NCBI RefSeq assembly: GCF_019968905.1
Contig: NZ_CP079946.1
Location: 930,001-994,000, forward strand
DNA: 64,000 nucleotides
Direction: 5' to 3'
From: Corallococcus sp. EGB
GTDB taxonomy: Bacteria > Myxococcota > Myxococcia > Myxococcales > Myxococcaceae
Shown: positions 1 through 8,567 of the stretch, piece by piece
How positions within the stretch are numbered: position 1 is the first letter of the stretch
Layout: every line of letters starts with the position of its first letter
The notes under the pieces: generated by a model
Databases searched by the model: none
What the model saw: the letters and a program-made list of their open reading frames with translations, nothing else
Told to the model about the DNA's origin: nothing
Position numbers and translations under genes: made by a program

Positions 1-2
1 TC

Positions 3-686
3 ATCCACGACTTCTCCCGCTTCGAGGACTCGGTGCGTGCGGACGCGCGCGCGATTGAGGCCATGGGCGCGGTGCTCGAGGGCTCCCACCGGCCCTTCGT
101 CAATGCCTCGGGGCTGCTGGGGCTCAGGCCGGGTCGCACGGCCGTGGAGACGGACGCGGCGGCCCCGACGGGACGTGGAGGGGCGGAGGCGACGATGATC
201 GCGCTGGCCTCTCGGGGGGTACGCACGTCCATCGTGCGGCTTCCGCCGTCGGTCCATGGAAGGGGCGACCATGGCTTCGTGCCGCACCTCATCGCGTCCG
301 CGCGGCGGAAGGGCGTGGCGGCCTACGTAGGGGAGGGGGCGAATCGGTGGCCCGCGGTGCACCGGCACGACGCGGCCCGGCTCTTCCGGCTCGCGCTGGA
401 GCGGGCCCCCGCGGGTTCGGCGCTCCACGCGGTGGACGACGAGGGCGTGCCCACCCGGGACATCGCGAGCGCCATCGGCCGCAGATTGGGAGTGCCGGTC
501 GCATCGAAGACGCCGGCAGAGGCGGGCGAGTTCCTCGGCTTCCTGGGGACGCTCTTCGCGCTCGATGCTCCAGCGTCGAGCGCCCGCACCCGCGAGCTGC
601 TCGGCTGGCGGCCCGAAGGGCCCGGGCTCCTGGCCGACCTGGACGACGAGCACTACTTCACGGCGGACGCAGGCACGGTCCTGTGA
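3..686 (+). CDS. NAD-dependent epimerase/dehydratase (extended SDR), 5' truncated
   Basis: The reading frame is open from the first base of the window, so the N-terminus and its dinucleotide-binding Gly-rich loop lie upstream and are not seen. The 227 visible residues look like the substrate-binding half of an extended short-chain dehydrogenase: a segment containing VRLPPSVHG followed by GDHGFVP is typical of the NAD-dependent epimerase/dehydratase group, and the C-terminus matches the usual helix/strand pattern ending near a tryptophan (LLGWRP). The substrate cannot be named. A GC-rich hairpin follows the stop codon, so the gene is probably the last of its transcript. Confidence 0.8.
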   Translation: MHDFSRFEDSVRADARAIEAMGAVLEGSHRPFVNASGLLGLRPGRTAVETDAAAPTGRGGAEATMIALASRGVRTSIVRLPPSVHGRGDHGFVPHLIASARRKGVAAYVGEGANRWPAVHRHDAARLFRLALERAPAGSALHAVDDEGVPTRDIASAIGRRLGVPVASKTPAEAGEFLGFLGTLFALDAPASSARTRELLGWRPEGPGLLADLDDEHYFTADAGTVL

Positions 687-701
687 GGGCGATGGCGGGA
701 C

Positions 702-727
702 GCTGGCGCGTCGCTCCGCGCGCCAGC
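702..727 (+). terminator. Hairpin downstream of the epimerase gene
   Basis: A perfect 9-bp inverted repeat (GCTGGCGCG / CGCGCCAGC) with an 8-nt loop starts 15 nt after the epimerase stop codon. It lacks a clear T-tract, as is usual in high-GC genomes, so termination is inferred from position and stem strength. Confidence 0.5.
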
Positions 728-799
728 ACTGATCATCCAATCGGCGAGGGGAGGGCGCGCGCCCACAGGTGTTTGTCGTGAAAACCCTCCCCCCGTACG

Positions 800-1345
800 A
801 TGCCCGGAGCCATGCCTCCACCGATCAAGGTCCGCCTTGTCCCACACGATCCGCGCTGGGCCGAGGCCGCCGTCGCGCACGGTCAGGAGCTCAAAGGTGT
901 GCTGGGCGCCATCGTGCGCGAGGTGCACCACATCGGCTCAACAGCCATTCCGGGCATCACCGCCAAGCCGATTCTCGACCTCATCCCCGTCGTCGTCTCG
1001 CTGGATGCGCTCGACGAACGGCGGGGCGAGCTCGAGGCGATTGGCTATGAATGGTGGGGCGAGCTCGGCCTCCCCGGACGGCGCTACTGCACCCGACATG
1101 ATCCAGCGACCGGAGCGCGTGTGGTGCAGCTCCACTGCTTCGTCGAGGGGGCGCCCGAGATCACGCGGCACCTCGTATTTCGCGACTACCTGCGAACGCA
1201 TCCGGTCGTCGCGCGCGCATACGACGATGAGAAGTCGCGGTGCCAGCGCCTCTACTCCGACGATTCCCACGCGTACAGCGACTGCAAGGCATCCTGGATC
1301 AAGCGCGTCGAGGCCGAAGCACTGGCAGCCCTCGGCGCTCGTTGA
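800..1345 (+). CDS. GrpB family protein (UPF0157 nucleotidyltransferase-like)
   Basis: The 181-residue product matches the GrpB/UPF0157 family, a compact domain with a nucleotidyltransferase-like fold also found fused to dephospho-CoA kinases. Visible hallmarks are the early DPRWAEAA segment, HHIGSTAIPG followed by KPILDLIPVV (the helix-turn and acidic strand of the family), GRRYCTRH, and the C-terminal YSDCKASWI segment. The second ATG at 812 (177 aa) follows a GGAG and aligns better with family N-termini, so 812 is a real alternative start. The biochemical role of the family is poorly defined. The gene stands alone and converges on the kinase gene. Confidence 0.85.
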   Translation: MPGAMPPPIKVRLVPHDPRWAEAAVAHGQELKGVLGAIVREVHHIGSTAIPGITAKPILDLIPVVVSLDALDERRGELEAIGYEWWGELGLPGRRYCTRHDPATGARVVQLHCFVEGAPEITRHLVFRDYLRTHPVVARAYDDEKSRCQRLYSDDSHAYSDCKASWIKRVEAEALAALGAR

Positions 1346-1370
1346 ATGAAGGCGACGCACCCCGTCGCAG

Positions 1371-1445
1371 GGAGTGGCGTCGGAGCCGCAACGGAAACGA
1401 CGACCCCCGAGGAACGAAGGCGCTGGCCTCCGACGCCGTCACTCC
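1371..1445. repeat. Long inverted repeat between convergent genes
   Basis: Between the convergent grpB-like and kinase genes two arms match perfectly over 10 bp (GGCGTCGGAG at 1376-1385, CTCCGACGCC at 1428-1437). A further GGAGT/ACTCC pair (1371-1375, 1441-1445) is offset by a 3-nt bulge, and the loop is about 42 nt. It could act as a two-way terminator, but the loop is long. Confidence 0.4.
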
Positions 1446-1532
1446 GGCGCGGGTGCGCCACGCCGTCCACCGCACAAGCCACCGGTGGCCTTGTTGAGGA
1501 ACGCGGTGCGTGACCACGGCGTGGAGGCGCCG

Positions 1533-4500
1533 TCAGTCTGGCGGCAGCTCCGCGAGCGCTTGGCGCAGGTCATCGCGTAGGCCACTCGCGTCCTTCCAAC
1601 GCGGGCGCGCGGTGAGCACGCCTTCGATGAGGGCGAGCCCCTGCTGAAGATGAGCACGTGCGTCCGGACCGGAAGCAGCCTCGCCCCAGTCACGAAGGAA
1701 CGCGCCGTAGGCCAGGCGCGCATCCAGGTTCTCCGGCTCCAGCTCCAGTGCCTTCTGGAAGTCGTTCGCCGCGACCTCAAAGGACGCGTCCTTCTTCTGT
1801 CCCCGCCGGACACCATCGCGTGCCTGAAGCGCCCTCACCTCGCCGCGCCAGCGCCACGCCTGCGCGAGGGAGGGGTTGAGCTTCATCGCTCGCTCCATCG
1901 CCTCCGTGGCCTGCGCGAGCGCCGGACGTGGATCCCTTCCCTGTCTCAGGGCATACGCCGCCACGGTGTGGTGCACCTGGCCCAGGTTGGCCCACGGTTC
2001 GGCGAGTCCCGGCAGCAACGCGGTGGCTTGTTGGAGTGCGGTCTGCGCCTCCTTCGCGCTCGCGGTGGGAGCCTGGCCTCGCGTCAGGCGCCAGGTCGCG
2101 CGCCACATGCGCACCTCGCCCAGGTTGTTGTAGGCGAAGCCCACCTTGGGCGCGATGGCGATGGCCTGCTGGAAGGCCTGCTCCGCCTGGTCCAGCAGCG
2201 GCTCCGGTGAATCCCCCCGGTTCCATTCCTCGCGGGCCTGGTCGAGCAGGATGGTTCCCACGCCGTTCTGGAGCGGAGGCAACTTCGGATTGATGGCGAT
2301 GCCGCGGCGGTAGGACTCCAGTGCTCGGGCAAGCCCCGGCCCCGCGTCGCCGCCGTGGTCTCTCAGGCGCAGCGCGAGCGCCCGGTGCACCTCCGCCAGG
2401 TAGAACCACGCGACGACGTGTCCGGGGTCGAGCGTGCTCGCGCGCTCCAGCGCGGCCTGGGCCTCCTCCAGGTCCGCGTCCCTTGATGGCGCGCGCGGGT
2501 GGTTGGCGCGGTTCACGTACGCCGTGCCCAGGTTGATCCACGCATCCGGCCGCTTCGCGTCCAGCGCCAATGCCCGCCGGTAGGCGTCGATGGCCTGCTG
2601 CCGGAAGGGCAGGGAATCTCCTCCGCGCCCGTCCTCCGAATCCGCCCACACCTTGAAGACCAGCCCCAGGTCCAGGTGGAAGTCGTAGTCACGCGCGGAC
2701 TCGGGGATGGATTCGAACGCGGCGACGGCGGCGCGCAATTGTTCGCGCGGATCCTCGTTCCGCTCCTGCCGGTAGCGCGCCCACTGCCACCAGCCCATGG
2801 CCAGCGCGTGGCGTGCCTCCACCTTCCCGGGAGCCAGCCTCAGCGCCTCCTTCGCCGCGTCGAGCGTGCGCGCGAGCAGCGGCTCCAGGTCGCCTCCGCT
2901 GCTGAGGCTCGCCTGGGCGTAGCGCCGGTGCAGCCGTGCCTCCAGCACCCAGGTGTCCGCTTCATCGGGGGCCGCCGTGCGCGCGCGTGACACGGCCTCC
3001 ATGCCTCGCGTGTACGCGGGCAGCACGTCCCCGTTGCCGGACAGCTCCATCAGCACGGACTCCTGCTCCAGCTCCGCCCGGGCACGGTGCACGGCGGCCA
3101 CGCTGCGGCCGATGTCCGCCGCGGCTTCATAGGCCCGGCGTCCGGCCTCCAGGTCGTCCCGCGCCGCGTTGCGCTCACTCGCCAGAGAGTGGCGCACGGC
3201 GCGCGCGAGCAGGACGTCCCCACGCAGCAGCGGCGCTTCGTGGAACCACGGCAGCCGCGTGCCCAGCGCGTCCAGTGACTTCAGCGCGTCCTCGAAGCGC
3301 TCCTCGTGGAAGGCGCGGAGGGCCTCCGCGTATTCGGGCGCGGGCACCTCCGCACCCCGGCCCTGCTCCAGGTAGGCCAGCGCCGGGGCTCGGGAGTGCG
3401 TCTGGGCTTCGCGCCGCTTCGCCTCGCGGCGGGCCTCGTCCGGGATGCGGTCCGCCTCCAGCCGCTCGCGCTGGTAGCGGTGGCCCAGTACCAGCGCGAG
3501 CGCATACGCCACGCGCGGCTCGCGGAAGCCCTTCGCCCAGGCGGCCTCCAGGTGCGTGAGGGCGGCCTCCTCGTCCCCCAGCGCGACGAACCCGCGCCCC
3601 AGCGCATAGTGACCCGGACCTTCCGCGACAGGGCCGGCGTCCCGCATGGAGGACTCGATGTCGCGCATGTGGGTGCGCAACGCTTCACGGTCCGGCCGTG
3701 TGTCGTGCAGGGGCGCCTGGCCGGAGTAGCGGGCCTGGGCCTCGATGCGTTCGACGCCTTCGGTGAAGCGCCGGGTCAGGGCTTCCCGGCGAGACACCTC
3801 CCGCCGCGCCATCACACCCTGGCCCACGGCGCCCGTCATGGCGAGCGCGGTGATGCTCGCGACGACGACGGCGGCCCGGTGAAGGGCCACCCACTTGCGC
3901 ACGCGGTACGCAGGGCCCGTGCGCGCGAGCACCCGGTCCCCTTCGAGGAACCGCGTGAGGTCCTCCGCCAGCGCCCTCGCCGAGCCATAGCGCCGCGAGC
4001 GGTCCTTCTCCAGGCACTTGAGGACGATGGCCTCCAGGTCCGCCGGAATCGCCGCGTCCAGCTCGCGGGGAGGCCGCGGCTCCTGTGTGGCGATGCGCCC
4101 GAGCACCTCCAATCCATTGGCACCCGTGACAGGCGGTTGGCCGGTGAGCAGGTGATACAGGGTGGCGCCCAGGCTGTAGACGTCCGCGCGCCGGTCCAGC
4201 CGGGTGACCTCACCCCGGGCCTGTTCAGGGGCCATGTACTGGGGCGTGCCCAGCACGGTGCCCGTGGCGGTGGCGGCGTCGTCGCTGCTCCAGTCGCGCG
4301 CCAGGCCGAAGTCCATCACGTAGGGGCGCAGGGCGCCGTCCCCGCCGCGCTCCACGAGGATGTTGGAGGGCTTGAGGTCGCGGTGCACGAGCCCGGCCAG
4401 ATGGGCCGCGTGTACCCCCAACGTGGCGTCGCGGAGCACGAGCGCCTTCTGCTCCACGGACAGCGCGCCGGCGAGCGCGTGCAGCGGCGCCCCCGCGATG

Positions 4501-5051
4501 TACTGCATGGCGATGTACGCGCGGCCCTGGACCTCGCCCACCTCGTACACGCGGCAGACGCGCTCGTGGTCCACGCGGGCCTGGGCGCGGGCCTCGGAGA
4601 TGAAGCGGCGGGACAGCTCCGGGTCCTCGTCGCGCACGAACTTCAGCGCCACGTCGCGGTGCAGCCGCAGGTCCCGCGCCAGGAAGACGCGCCCCATGCC
4701 GCCCTGACCCAGGAAGCGGAGGGGCCGGTAGAGCGTCCAGTGCGGAACCGGGAACGCGGGGCCTTCCCCCCCGGCTGCCCGCATGGCCCCCGGAGGCAGC
4801 GTGTCGTCGGCCGTGCCCGGCGCGGGATTGCGCTCCACCTCCATGTTCCGTCGCAACGACACGAGCGAGTCCGCGCTGAGCCGTCCCTGCTCCATGAGCC
4901 ATTGCAACGGGGACACGCCGCGCCGGGCCGCCTCTTCGCGCACGGCCTCCAGGTCCTCGCGAGAGAGCAGGCCCTCGGCCAGGGCCATGCGCAGCTCCGC
5001 TTCGTTCGCCTCAAGCACGCCCGGGAGCGTACCGGAGCCCCCAGTCCCCAC
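1533..5051 (-). CDS. Serine/threonine protein kinase with TPR C-terminal domain
   Basis: A membrane-anchored Hanks-type kinase of 1172 aa. A helical N-terminal region of about 100 residues precedes the kinase domain (about 105-370), which has the Gly-rich loop GQGGMG, the VALK lysine (K137), the catalytic loop HRDLKPSN (223-230), DFG (247-249) and APE (274-276), so it should be active. One membrane segment follows (about 392-414), then roughly 700 residues of TPR-like helical repeats, probably outside the cytoplasmic face. The start is uncertain: GTG at 5051, GTG at 5018 and ATG at 4989 are all possible. It is paralogous along its full length to the kinase at 36.2-39.7 kb. Myxobacteria use many such kinases in developmental and stress signalling; the target is unknown. 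Confidence 0.93.
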   Translation of the reverse strand: MGTGGSGTLPGVLEANEAELRMALAEGLLSREDLEAVREEAARRGVSPLQWLMEQGRLSADSLVSLRRNMEVERNPAPGTADDTLPPGAMRAAGGEGPAFPVPHWTLYRPLRFLGQGGMGRVFLARDLRLHRDVALKFVRDEDPELSRRFISEARAQARVDHERVCRVYEVGEVQGRAYIAMQYIAGAPLHALAGALSVEQKALVLRDATLGVHAAHLAGLVHRDLKPSNILVERGGDGALRPYVMDFGLARDWSSDDAATATGTVLGTPQYMAPEQARGEVTRLDRRADVYSLGATLYHLLTGQPPVTGANGLEVLGRIATQEPRPPRELDAAIPADLEAIVLKCLEKDRSRRYGSARALAEDLTRFLEGDRVLARTGPAYRVRKWVALHRAAVVVASITALAMTGAVGQGVMARREVSRREALTRRFTEGVERIEAQARYSGQAPLHDTRPDREALRTHMRDIESSMRDAGPVAEGPGHYALGRGFVALGDEEAALTHLEAAWAKGFREPRVAYALALVLGHRYQRERLEADRIPDEARREAKRREAQTHSRAPALAYLEQGRGAEVPAPEYAEALRAFHEERFEDALKSLDALGTRLPWFHEAPLLRGDVLLARAVRHSLASERNAARDDLEAGRRAYEAAADIGRSVAAVHRARAELEQESVLMELSGNGDVLPAYTRGMEAVSRARTAAPDEADTWVLEARLHRRYAQASLSSGGDLEPLLARTLDAAKEALRLAPGKVEARHALAMGWWQWARYRQERNEDPREQLRAAVAAFESIPESARDYDFHLDLGLVFKVWADSEDGRGGDSLPFRQQAIDAYRRALALDAKRPDAWINLGTAYVNRANHPRAPSRDADLEEAQAALERASTLDPGHVVAWFYLAEVHRALALRLRDHGGDAGPGLARALESYRRGIAINPKLPPLQNGVGTILLDQAREEWNRGDSPEPLLDQAEQAFQQAIAIAPKVGFAYNNLGEVRMWRATWRLTRGQAPTASAKEAQTALQQATALLPGLAEPWANLGQVHHTVAAYALRQGRDPRPALAQATEAMERAMKLNPSLAQAWRWRGEVRALQARDGVRRGQKKDASFEVAANDFQKALELEPENLDARLAYGAFLRDWGEAASGPDARAHLQQGLALIEGVLTARPRWKDASGLRDDLRQALAELPPD

Positions 5052-5107
5052 GCACGGCGGCGCGGCGCGACTTGAAGTGCCCGGCCGCCCCTTCCCAAGA
5101 TGCGCGC

Positions 5108-5914
5108 ATGAGCTCCGAGTGGGTCCTGGAAACGCCGCAGCCGCCGCCGGACGCGCGCATCGCCTATGGCGAAGCCGCCCAGCAGTTCACCGAGCTGCGC
5201 AAACCCAGGGGCAAGGGCCCGCACCCCGTGGTCCTCTTCATCCACGGCGGCTTCTGGCGCGCCGAGTACGGCCTGGAGCACGCGGGCCACCTGTGCGCGG
5301 ACCTGACCCGGCGCGGCTTCGCCACGTGGAGCGTGGAGTACCGGCGCGTAGGCCAGGACGGAGGCGGCTTCCCCGGCACCCTGGAGGACGTGGCCTCCGC
5401 GGCGGACCACCTGATCAGCGCGGCCCCGTCGCTGGGATTGGACCTGTCCAACGTGGTGGCCATGGGCCACTCCGCGGGCGGCCACCTGGCCATGTGGCTC
5501 GCCGCGCGGCGCCACCTCACGCCGAAGCAGCCGCTGTACCGCGACGCGCCCCTAAAGCTGAGGGGCGTGGTGTCCCTGGCCGGCGTGCTGGACCTCGCGC
5601 AGGGCGCGGCGCTGGACCTGGGGCGCGGCATCGTGAAGACCTTCATGGGCGGCACCCCGGAAGAAGTGCCCGAGCGCTACGCCGTGGCCTCGCCCGCCGC
5701 GCTCCAGCCGCTGAAGCTGCCGCAGGTCCTCCTCCACGGCACCGAGGACGACACCGTCCCCTTCAAGGTCAGCGAGGGCTTCCACGCCCGGGGCGTCCAG
5801 CGGAAGGACCCGGTGCACCTGGTCCCCCTGAAGGGCGCGGGCCACTACGAGCTCATCGACCCGCGCTCCATGGAGTGGCCGCGCGTGGTGCAGGCCGTGA
5901 AGCACCTGCGCTGA
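5108..5914 (+). CDS. Alpha/beta hydrolase, HGGFW type (possible kynurenine formamidase)
   Basis: A 268-aa single-domain cytoplasmic alpha/beta hydrolase. The oxyanion segment HGGFW (46-50), nucleophile elbow GHSAGG (Ser122), acid in HGTEDDTVP and histidine in GAGHYELID complete the catalytic triad. HGGxW is characteristic of the carboxylesterase/kynurenine-formamidase (BNA7/AFMID-like) branch. This matters because the kynurenine operon at 49-56 kb has no formamidase of its own; the link is an inference, as many esterases share the motif. ATG 5108 is preferred over an upstream TTG at 5072. The gene is divergent from the kinase. Confidence 0.85.
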   Translation: MSSEWVLETPQPPPDARIAYGEAAQQFTELRKPRGKGPHPVVLFIHGGFWRAEYGLEHAGHLCADLTRRGFATWSVEYRRVGQDGGGFPGTLEDVASAADHLISAAPSLGLDLSNVVAMGHSAGGHLAMWLAARRHLTPKQPLYRDAPLKLRGVVSLAGVLDLAQGAALDLGRGIVKTFMGGTPEEVPERYAVASPAALQPLKLPQVLLHGTEDDTVPFKVSEGFHARGVQRKDPVHLVPLKGAGHYELIDPRSMEWPRVVQAVKHLR

Positions 5915-6040
5915 GCATCCAGGCAGCCGGGCCCCCGGCCTCACGCCCGGATGGGGAACCGGGGAGACACCTTGCGCCCGTCCTCGTCGAGGGATGCGCA
6001 CCCTGTCCTTCGGTCCGGGAGGCCGGGAGGAGCAGACCGC

Positions 6041-6889
6041 ATGGCGATGATGGACGTGATGCGCGGGCCGGGCATGCAACGGCTCTCACGCGGCGCGAAG
6101 GAGGCCGCGAACCACCCGTGGGCGAAGAAGCTGGGCCGCATGGGCTACGCGGCCAAGGGCTGCGTCTACGCCATCATCGGCGTGCTCGCGCTGAAGCTCG
6201 CCGCGGGCGAGGGCGGCCGTGCCACCGACAGCCACGGCGCCGTGGCCACCGTGGCGCACGGGCCCTTCGGCATCGTGCTCCTGTCGCTCTTGTCGGTGGG
6301 CCTCATCGGCTACGTCGTGTGGCGCTTCGCGCAGGCGTTCGCGGACACGGAAGGGAAGGGCTCGGACGCGAAGGGACTGGCCACGCGCGCCATGTACTTC
6401 GTGAGCGGCGTCATCTACGGCTCGCTGGCGCTGTTCGCCGTGAAGACCGCGGTGGGGGCGTCACAAGGGAGGGGCAAGGGCACGCGCGGCTGGACGGCGA
6501 CGCTGATGGAGCAGCCCTTCGGCCGCGTCCTGGTGGTGCTGGTGGGGCTGGGCATCATCGGCTTCGCGCTGAAGCAGTTCCACACGGCGTGGAAGGCGAA
6601 GTTCCGGGAGAAGCTCACGCTCACCGGCCTGGCGGCGTCCCATCAACACCGCGTCGAGCGGATGTGCCAGTTCGGCATCGCCGCGCGGGGCGTCGTGTTC
6701 GCCGTCATCGGCGGCTTCCTGGTGCTTGCGGGCGTGGACGCGAACCCCGGGGAGGCCAAGGGCCTGGGAGAGGCCCTGGCCGTCGTCGCCCGCCAACCCG
6801 CGGGCGACGTGCTCCTGGGAGTGGTAGCGGCGGGCCTGGTGGCCTACGCCGCCTACCTGTTCCTCCAGGCGCGCTACCGCCAGCTCTAG
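6041..6889 (+). CDS. DUF1206 domain-containing membrane protein
   Basis: The 282-aa product consists of three related blocks, each with two hydrophobic helices (for example CVYAIIGVLALKL and a partner about 40 residues later). This is the DUF1206 pattern of an all-helical inner-membrane protein with six transmembrane segments. Each block begins with an Arg/Lys-rich, Gly-containing lead such as RMGYAAKG. ATG 6041 was chosen because GGAGGAG lies just upstream; an in-frame ATG at 5951 has no comparable signal and would add a non-conserved extension. The stop codon overlaps that of the convergent glutamine synthetase gene within CTAG. Function unknown. Confidence 0.85.
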   Translation: MAMMDVMRGPGMQRLSRGAKEAANHPWAKKLGRMGYAAKGCVYAIIGVLALKLAAGEGGRATDSHGAVATVAHGPFGIVLLSLLSVGLIGYVVWRFAQAFADTEGKGSDAKGLATRAMYFVSGVIYGSLALFAVKTAVGASQGRGKGTRGWTATLMEQPFGRVLVVLVGLGIIGFALKQFHTAWKAKFREKLTLTGLAASHQHRVERMCQFGIAARGVVFAVIGGFLVLAGVDANPGEAKGLGEALAVVARQPAGDVLLGVVAAGLVAYAAYLFLQARYRQL

Positions 6890-8325
6890 AAGAGGTTCCA
6901 GAGGTACTGGTTGGTCACCTCGTGGTGGAACTGGATCTCCGCGTCCTTCACGCGCGTGCCCAGCTGCTTGGGGCAGCGGTCCGCGGAGGCCACCTTCAGC
7001 TCCGCGTACTTGCCCTGCACCTGCTCACCCAGCGCCTGCGCGATGAACTGGCTGCCCTTGAAGAAGCGCACCGCGTCGTAGATGTTGTCCGGCAGGAAGC
7101 GCGTGCGGCTGCGCTTGGTCTCCGCGTCCTCCTGCGGCTGCGGCCCCTCCAGGCCCGTCTTCAAGAGCGTGTAGAGGACCATGTACGGGTTCGCGTCCGG
7201 CGCCACCGAGCGGCACTCGACGCGCGCGCTGCGCTCGTTGCCGAACGGGATGCGCACCATGGCGCCGCGGTTGTTCGCGGAGGCCTTGATCTGGTTGGGC
7301 GCCTCGTAGTGCGGATCCAACCGGCGGTACGCGTTCACGCTGGAGTTGAGCACCAGGCAGATGTCGTTCGCGTTGGTCAGGATGCGGTCGATGAAGTCCC
7401 AGCCCATCGCCGACAGGCCGTCCTGGCCGCCCTTGTCGTAGAACAGGTTCTTGTTGTTCTTCGACAGCGACATGTTGATGTGCATGCCATTGCCGTTCAC
7501 ACCGGTGACGGGCTTGGGCAGGAAGCTGGCCGTCAGCCCCTGCTGCGCGGCGACCTGGCGGCAGAGCAGCTTGTAGAGCTGGATCTGGTCGGCGGCGACC
7601 AGCGCCTCGCTGTACGAGAAGTTCATCTCGAACTGGGAGGGCGCCACCTCCGGGTGGTCCTTCTCGTTCTGGAAGCCCATGGCGCGCTGCGCTTCCGCGG
7701 CCTTGTCGATGAAGGTGCGCAGCCCGTCGCCCGGCAGCGCGTGGTAGTAGCCGCCGATGGAGATGAACTCGAACTTGCCCTCTTCGTGGTAGTGGCGCTC
7801 GGCGTCACGGCCCTTGAAGAGGAAGCCCTCGATCTCCGGCGCCGCATGGAACACGGTGCCGTCCTTCTGGAACAGCGCCTCCGTGGCGCGCTTGAGCTGG
7901 CCGCGCATGTCCGAGTGGTACGGCGTGCCGTCGCGCTCCAGCACCTCGCAGAACGCCAGCACCTTGCCGGGGCCGAAGATGTCGGACGGCAGCCAGTAGA
8001 ACGCGCTCCAGTCCACGTTCAGGCGCAGGTCGCTCTCCGCCTGCGCGGAGAAGCCGCGGATGGAGGAGCCGTCGAAGGTGAGGTTGTCCGCGCTCTTGAG
8101 GAGGAACTTCTTGTCGTAGTCCAGCATGTGCAGCCGACCTTCCAGGTCGGTGAAGCACACGGTGACGGCCTTGATGCGCTTCTCGTCGGCCAGGTACTTG
8201 ATGCGCTCCTCGCGGATCTTGTCCGGCGACTCACGGCGGAGGCGCTGTTCCTTCACCCGGAGGTTGAGCTCCTCCAGTTCGTCGTAGGGAATCTCCAGGA
8301 AGTCCCGCAGCGGCTTCTGCTCCAT
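6886..8325 (-). CDS. glnA: Glutamine synthetase, type I-like
   Basis: ATP-dependent synthesis of glutamine from glutamate and ammonia in the cytoplasm; expected to form a dodecamer if it is a typical GSI. The 479 residues show the N-terminal FDGSSIRGF loop (84-92), the metal-binding glutamates in APEIEG and the HPEVAPSQFE block, NGNGMHINMS for ATP and glutamate binding, and NERSARVECR / DANPYM. The C-terminus ends HHEVTNQYLWNLF and no classical adenylylation-site motif is seen, suggesting control other than by adenylylation. A 21-bp direct repeat and an AT-rich -10-like element lie upstream. The gene symbol is for the general activity; a divergent GlnA paralogue with another substrate is less likely. 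Confidence 0.92.
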   Translation of the reverse strand: MEQKPLRDFLEIPYDELEELNLRVKEQRLRRESPDKIREERIKYLADEKRIKAVTVCFTDLEGRLHMLDYDKKFLLKSADNLTFDGSSIRGFSAQAESDLRLNVDWSAFYWLPSDIFGPGKVLAFCEVLERDGTPYHSDMRGQLKRATEALFQKDGTVFHAAPEIEGFLFKGRDAERHYHEEGKFEFISIGGYYHALPGDGLRTFIDKAAEAQRAMGFQNEKDHPEVAPSQFEMNFSYSEALVAADQIQLYKLLCRQVAAQQGLTASFLPKPVTGVNGNGMHINMSLSKNNKNLFYDKGGQDGLSAMGWDFIDRILTNANDICLVLNSSVNAYRRLDPHYEAPNQIKASANNRGAMVRIPFGNERSARVECRSVAPDANPYMVLYTLLKTGLEGPQPQEDAETKRSRTRFLPDNIYDAVRFFKGSQFIAQALGEQVQGKYAELKVASADRCPKQLGTRVKDAEIQFHHEVTNQYLWNLF

Positions 8326-8393
8326 GGTCCTGCCTCCACGCGTGTCCCCGGTTCCGGAATACCGGCGGGAACATCAAAATCACGGGCGCAGAT

Positions 8394-8447
8394 ATTTATA
8401 TTCCACGTCGCGAAATCAAGCCTAATTTCTGCGAACTGAAGCCTAAA
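8394..8447 (-). promoter_or_regulatory. glnA upstream region: tandem 17-bp direct repeats and -10-like element
   Basis: On the minus strand two imperfect 17-bp direct repeats share TTAGGCTT (complements of 8431-8447 and 8410-8426). They begin exactly 21 bp apart, two helical turns, so a dimer or cooperative pair could bind one face. Just downstream is TATAAAT (complement of 8394-8400), a good -10 element in an otherwise GC-rich region. The inner repeat overlaps where a -35 box would sit. This layout suggests a regulator acting at the glnA promoter, but the regulator is not identified. Confidence 0.55.
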
Positions 8448-8567
8448 GGTCGTGCCGGGTCGCTCACGCATGCCTGAACGTCAAGGGACGGAGTGCCTGA
8501 TGCCCTGGCCAGTGGACACTGCGCGCCGCACCGCGTTGGCCGGGTGTCCGACTCTGGACGGGCGGGC

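Noticed and set aside
5108-5914. Firm call of kynurenine formamidase for the alpha/beta hydrolase
   Set aside because: HGGxW and the GHSAGG elbow are shared with many esterases, and the gene is 44 kb from the kynurenine operon; kept only as a possibility.
8440-8460. Sigma54 promoter for glnA (CGGCACG on the minus strand)
   Set aside because: The -24 half matches but the -12 GC is absent at the required spacing; a TATAAAT lies further downstream instead.
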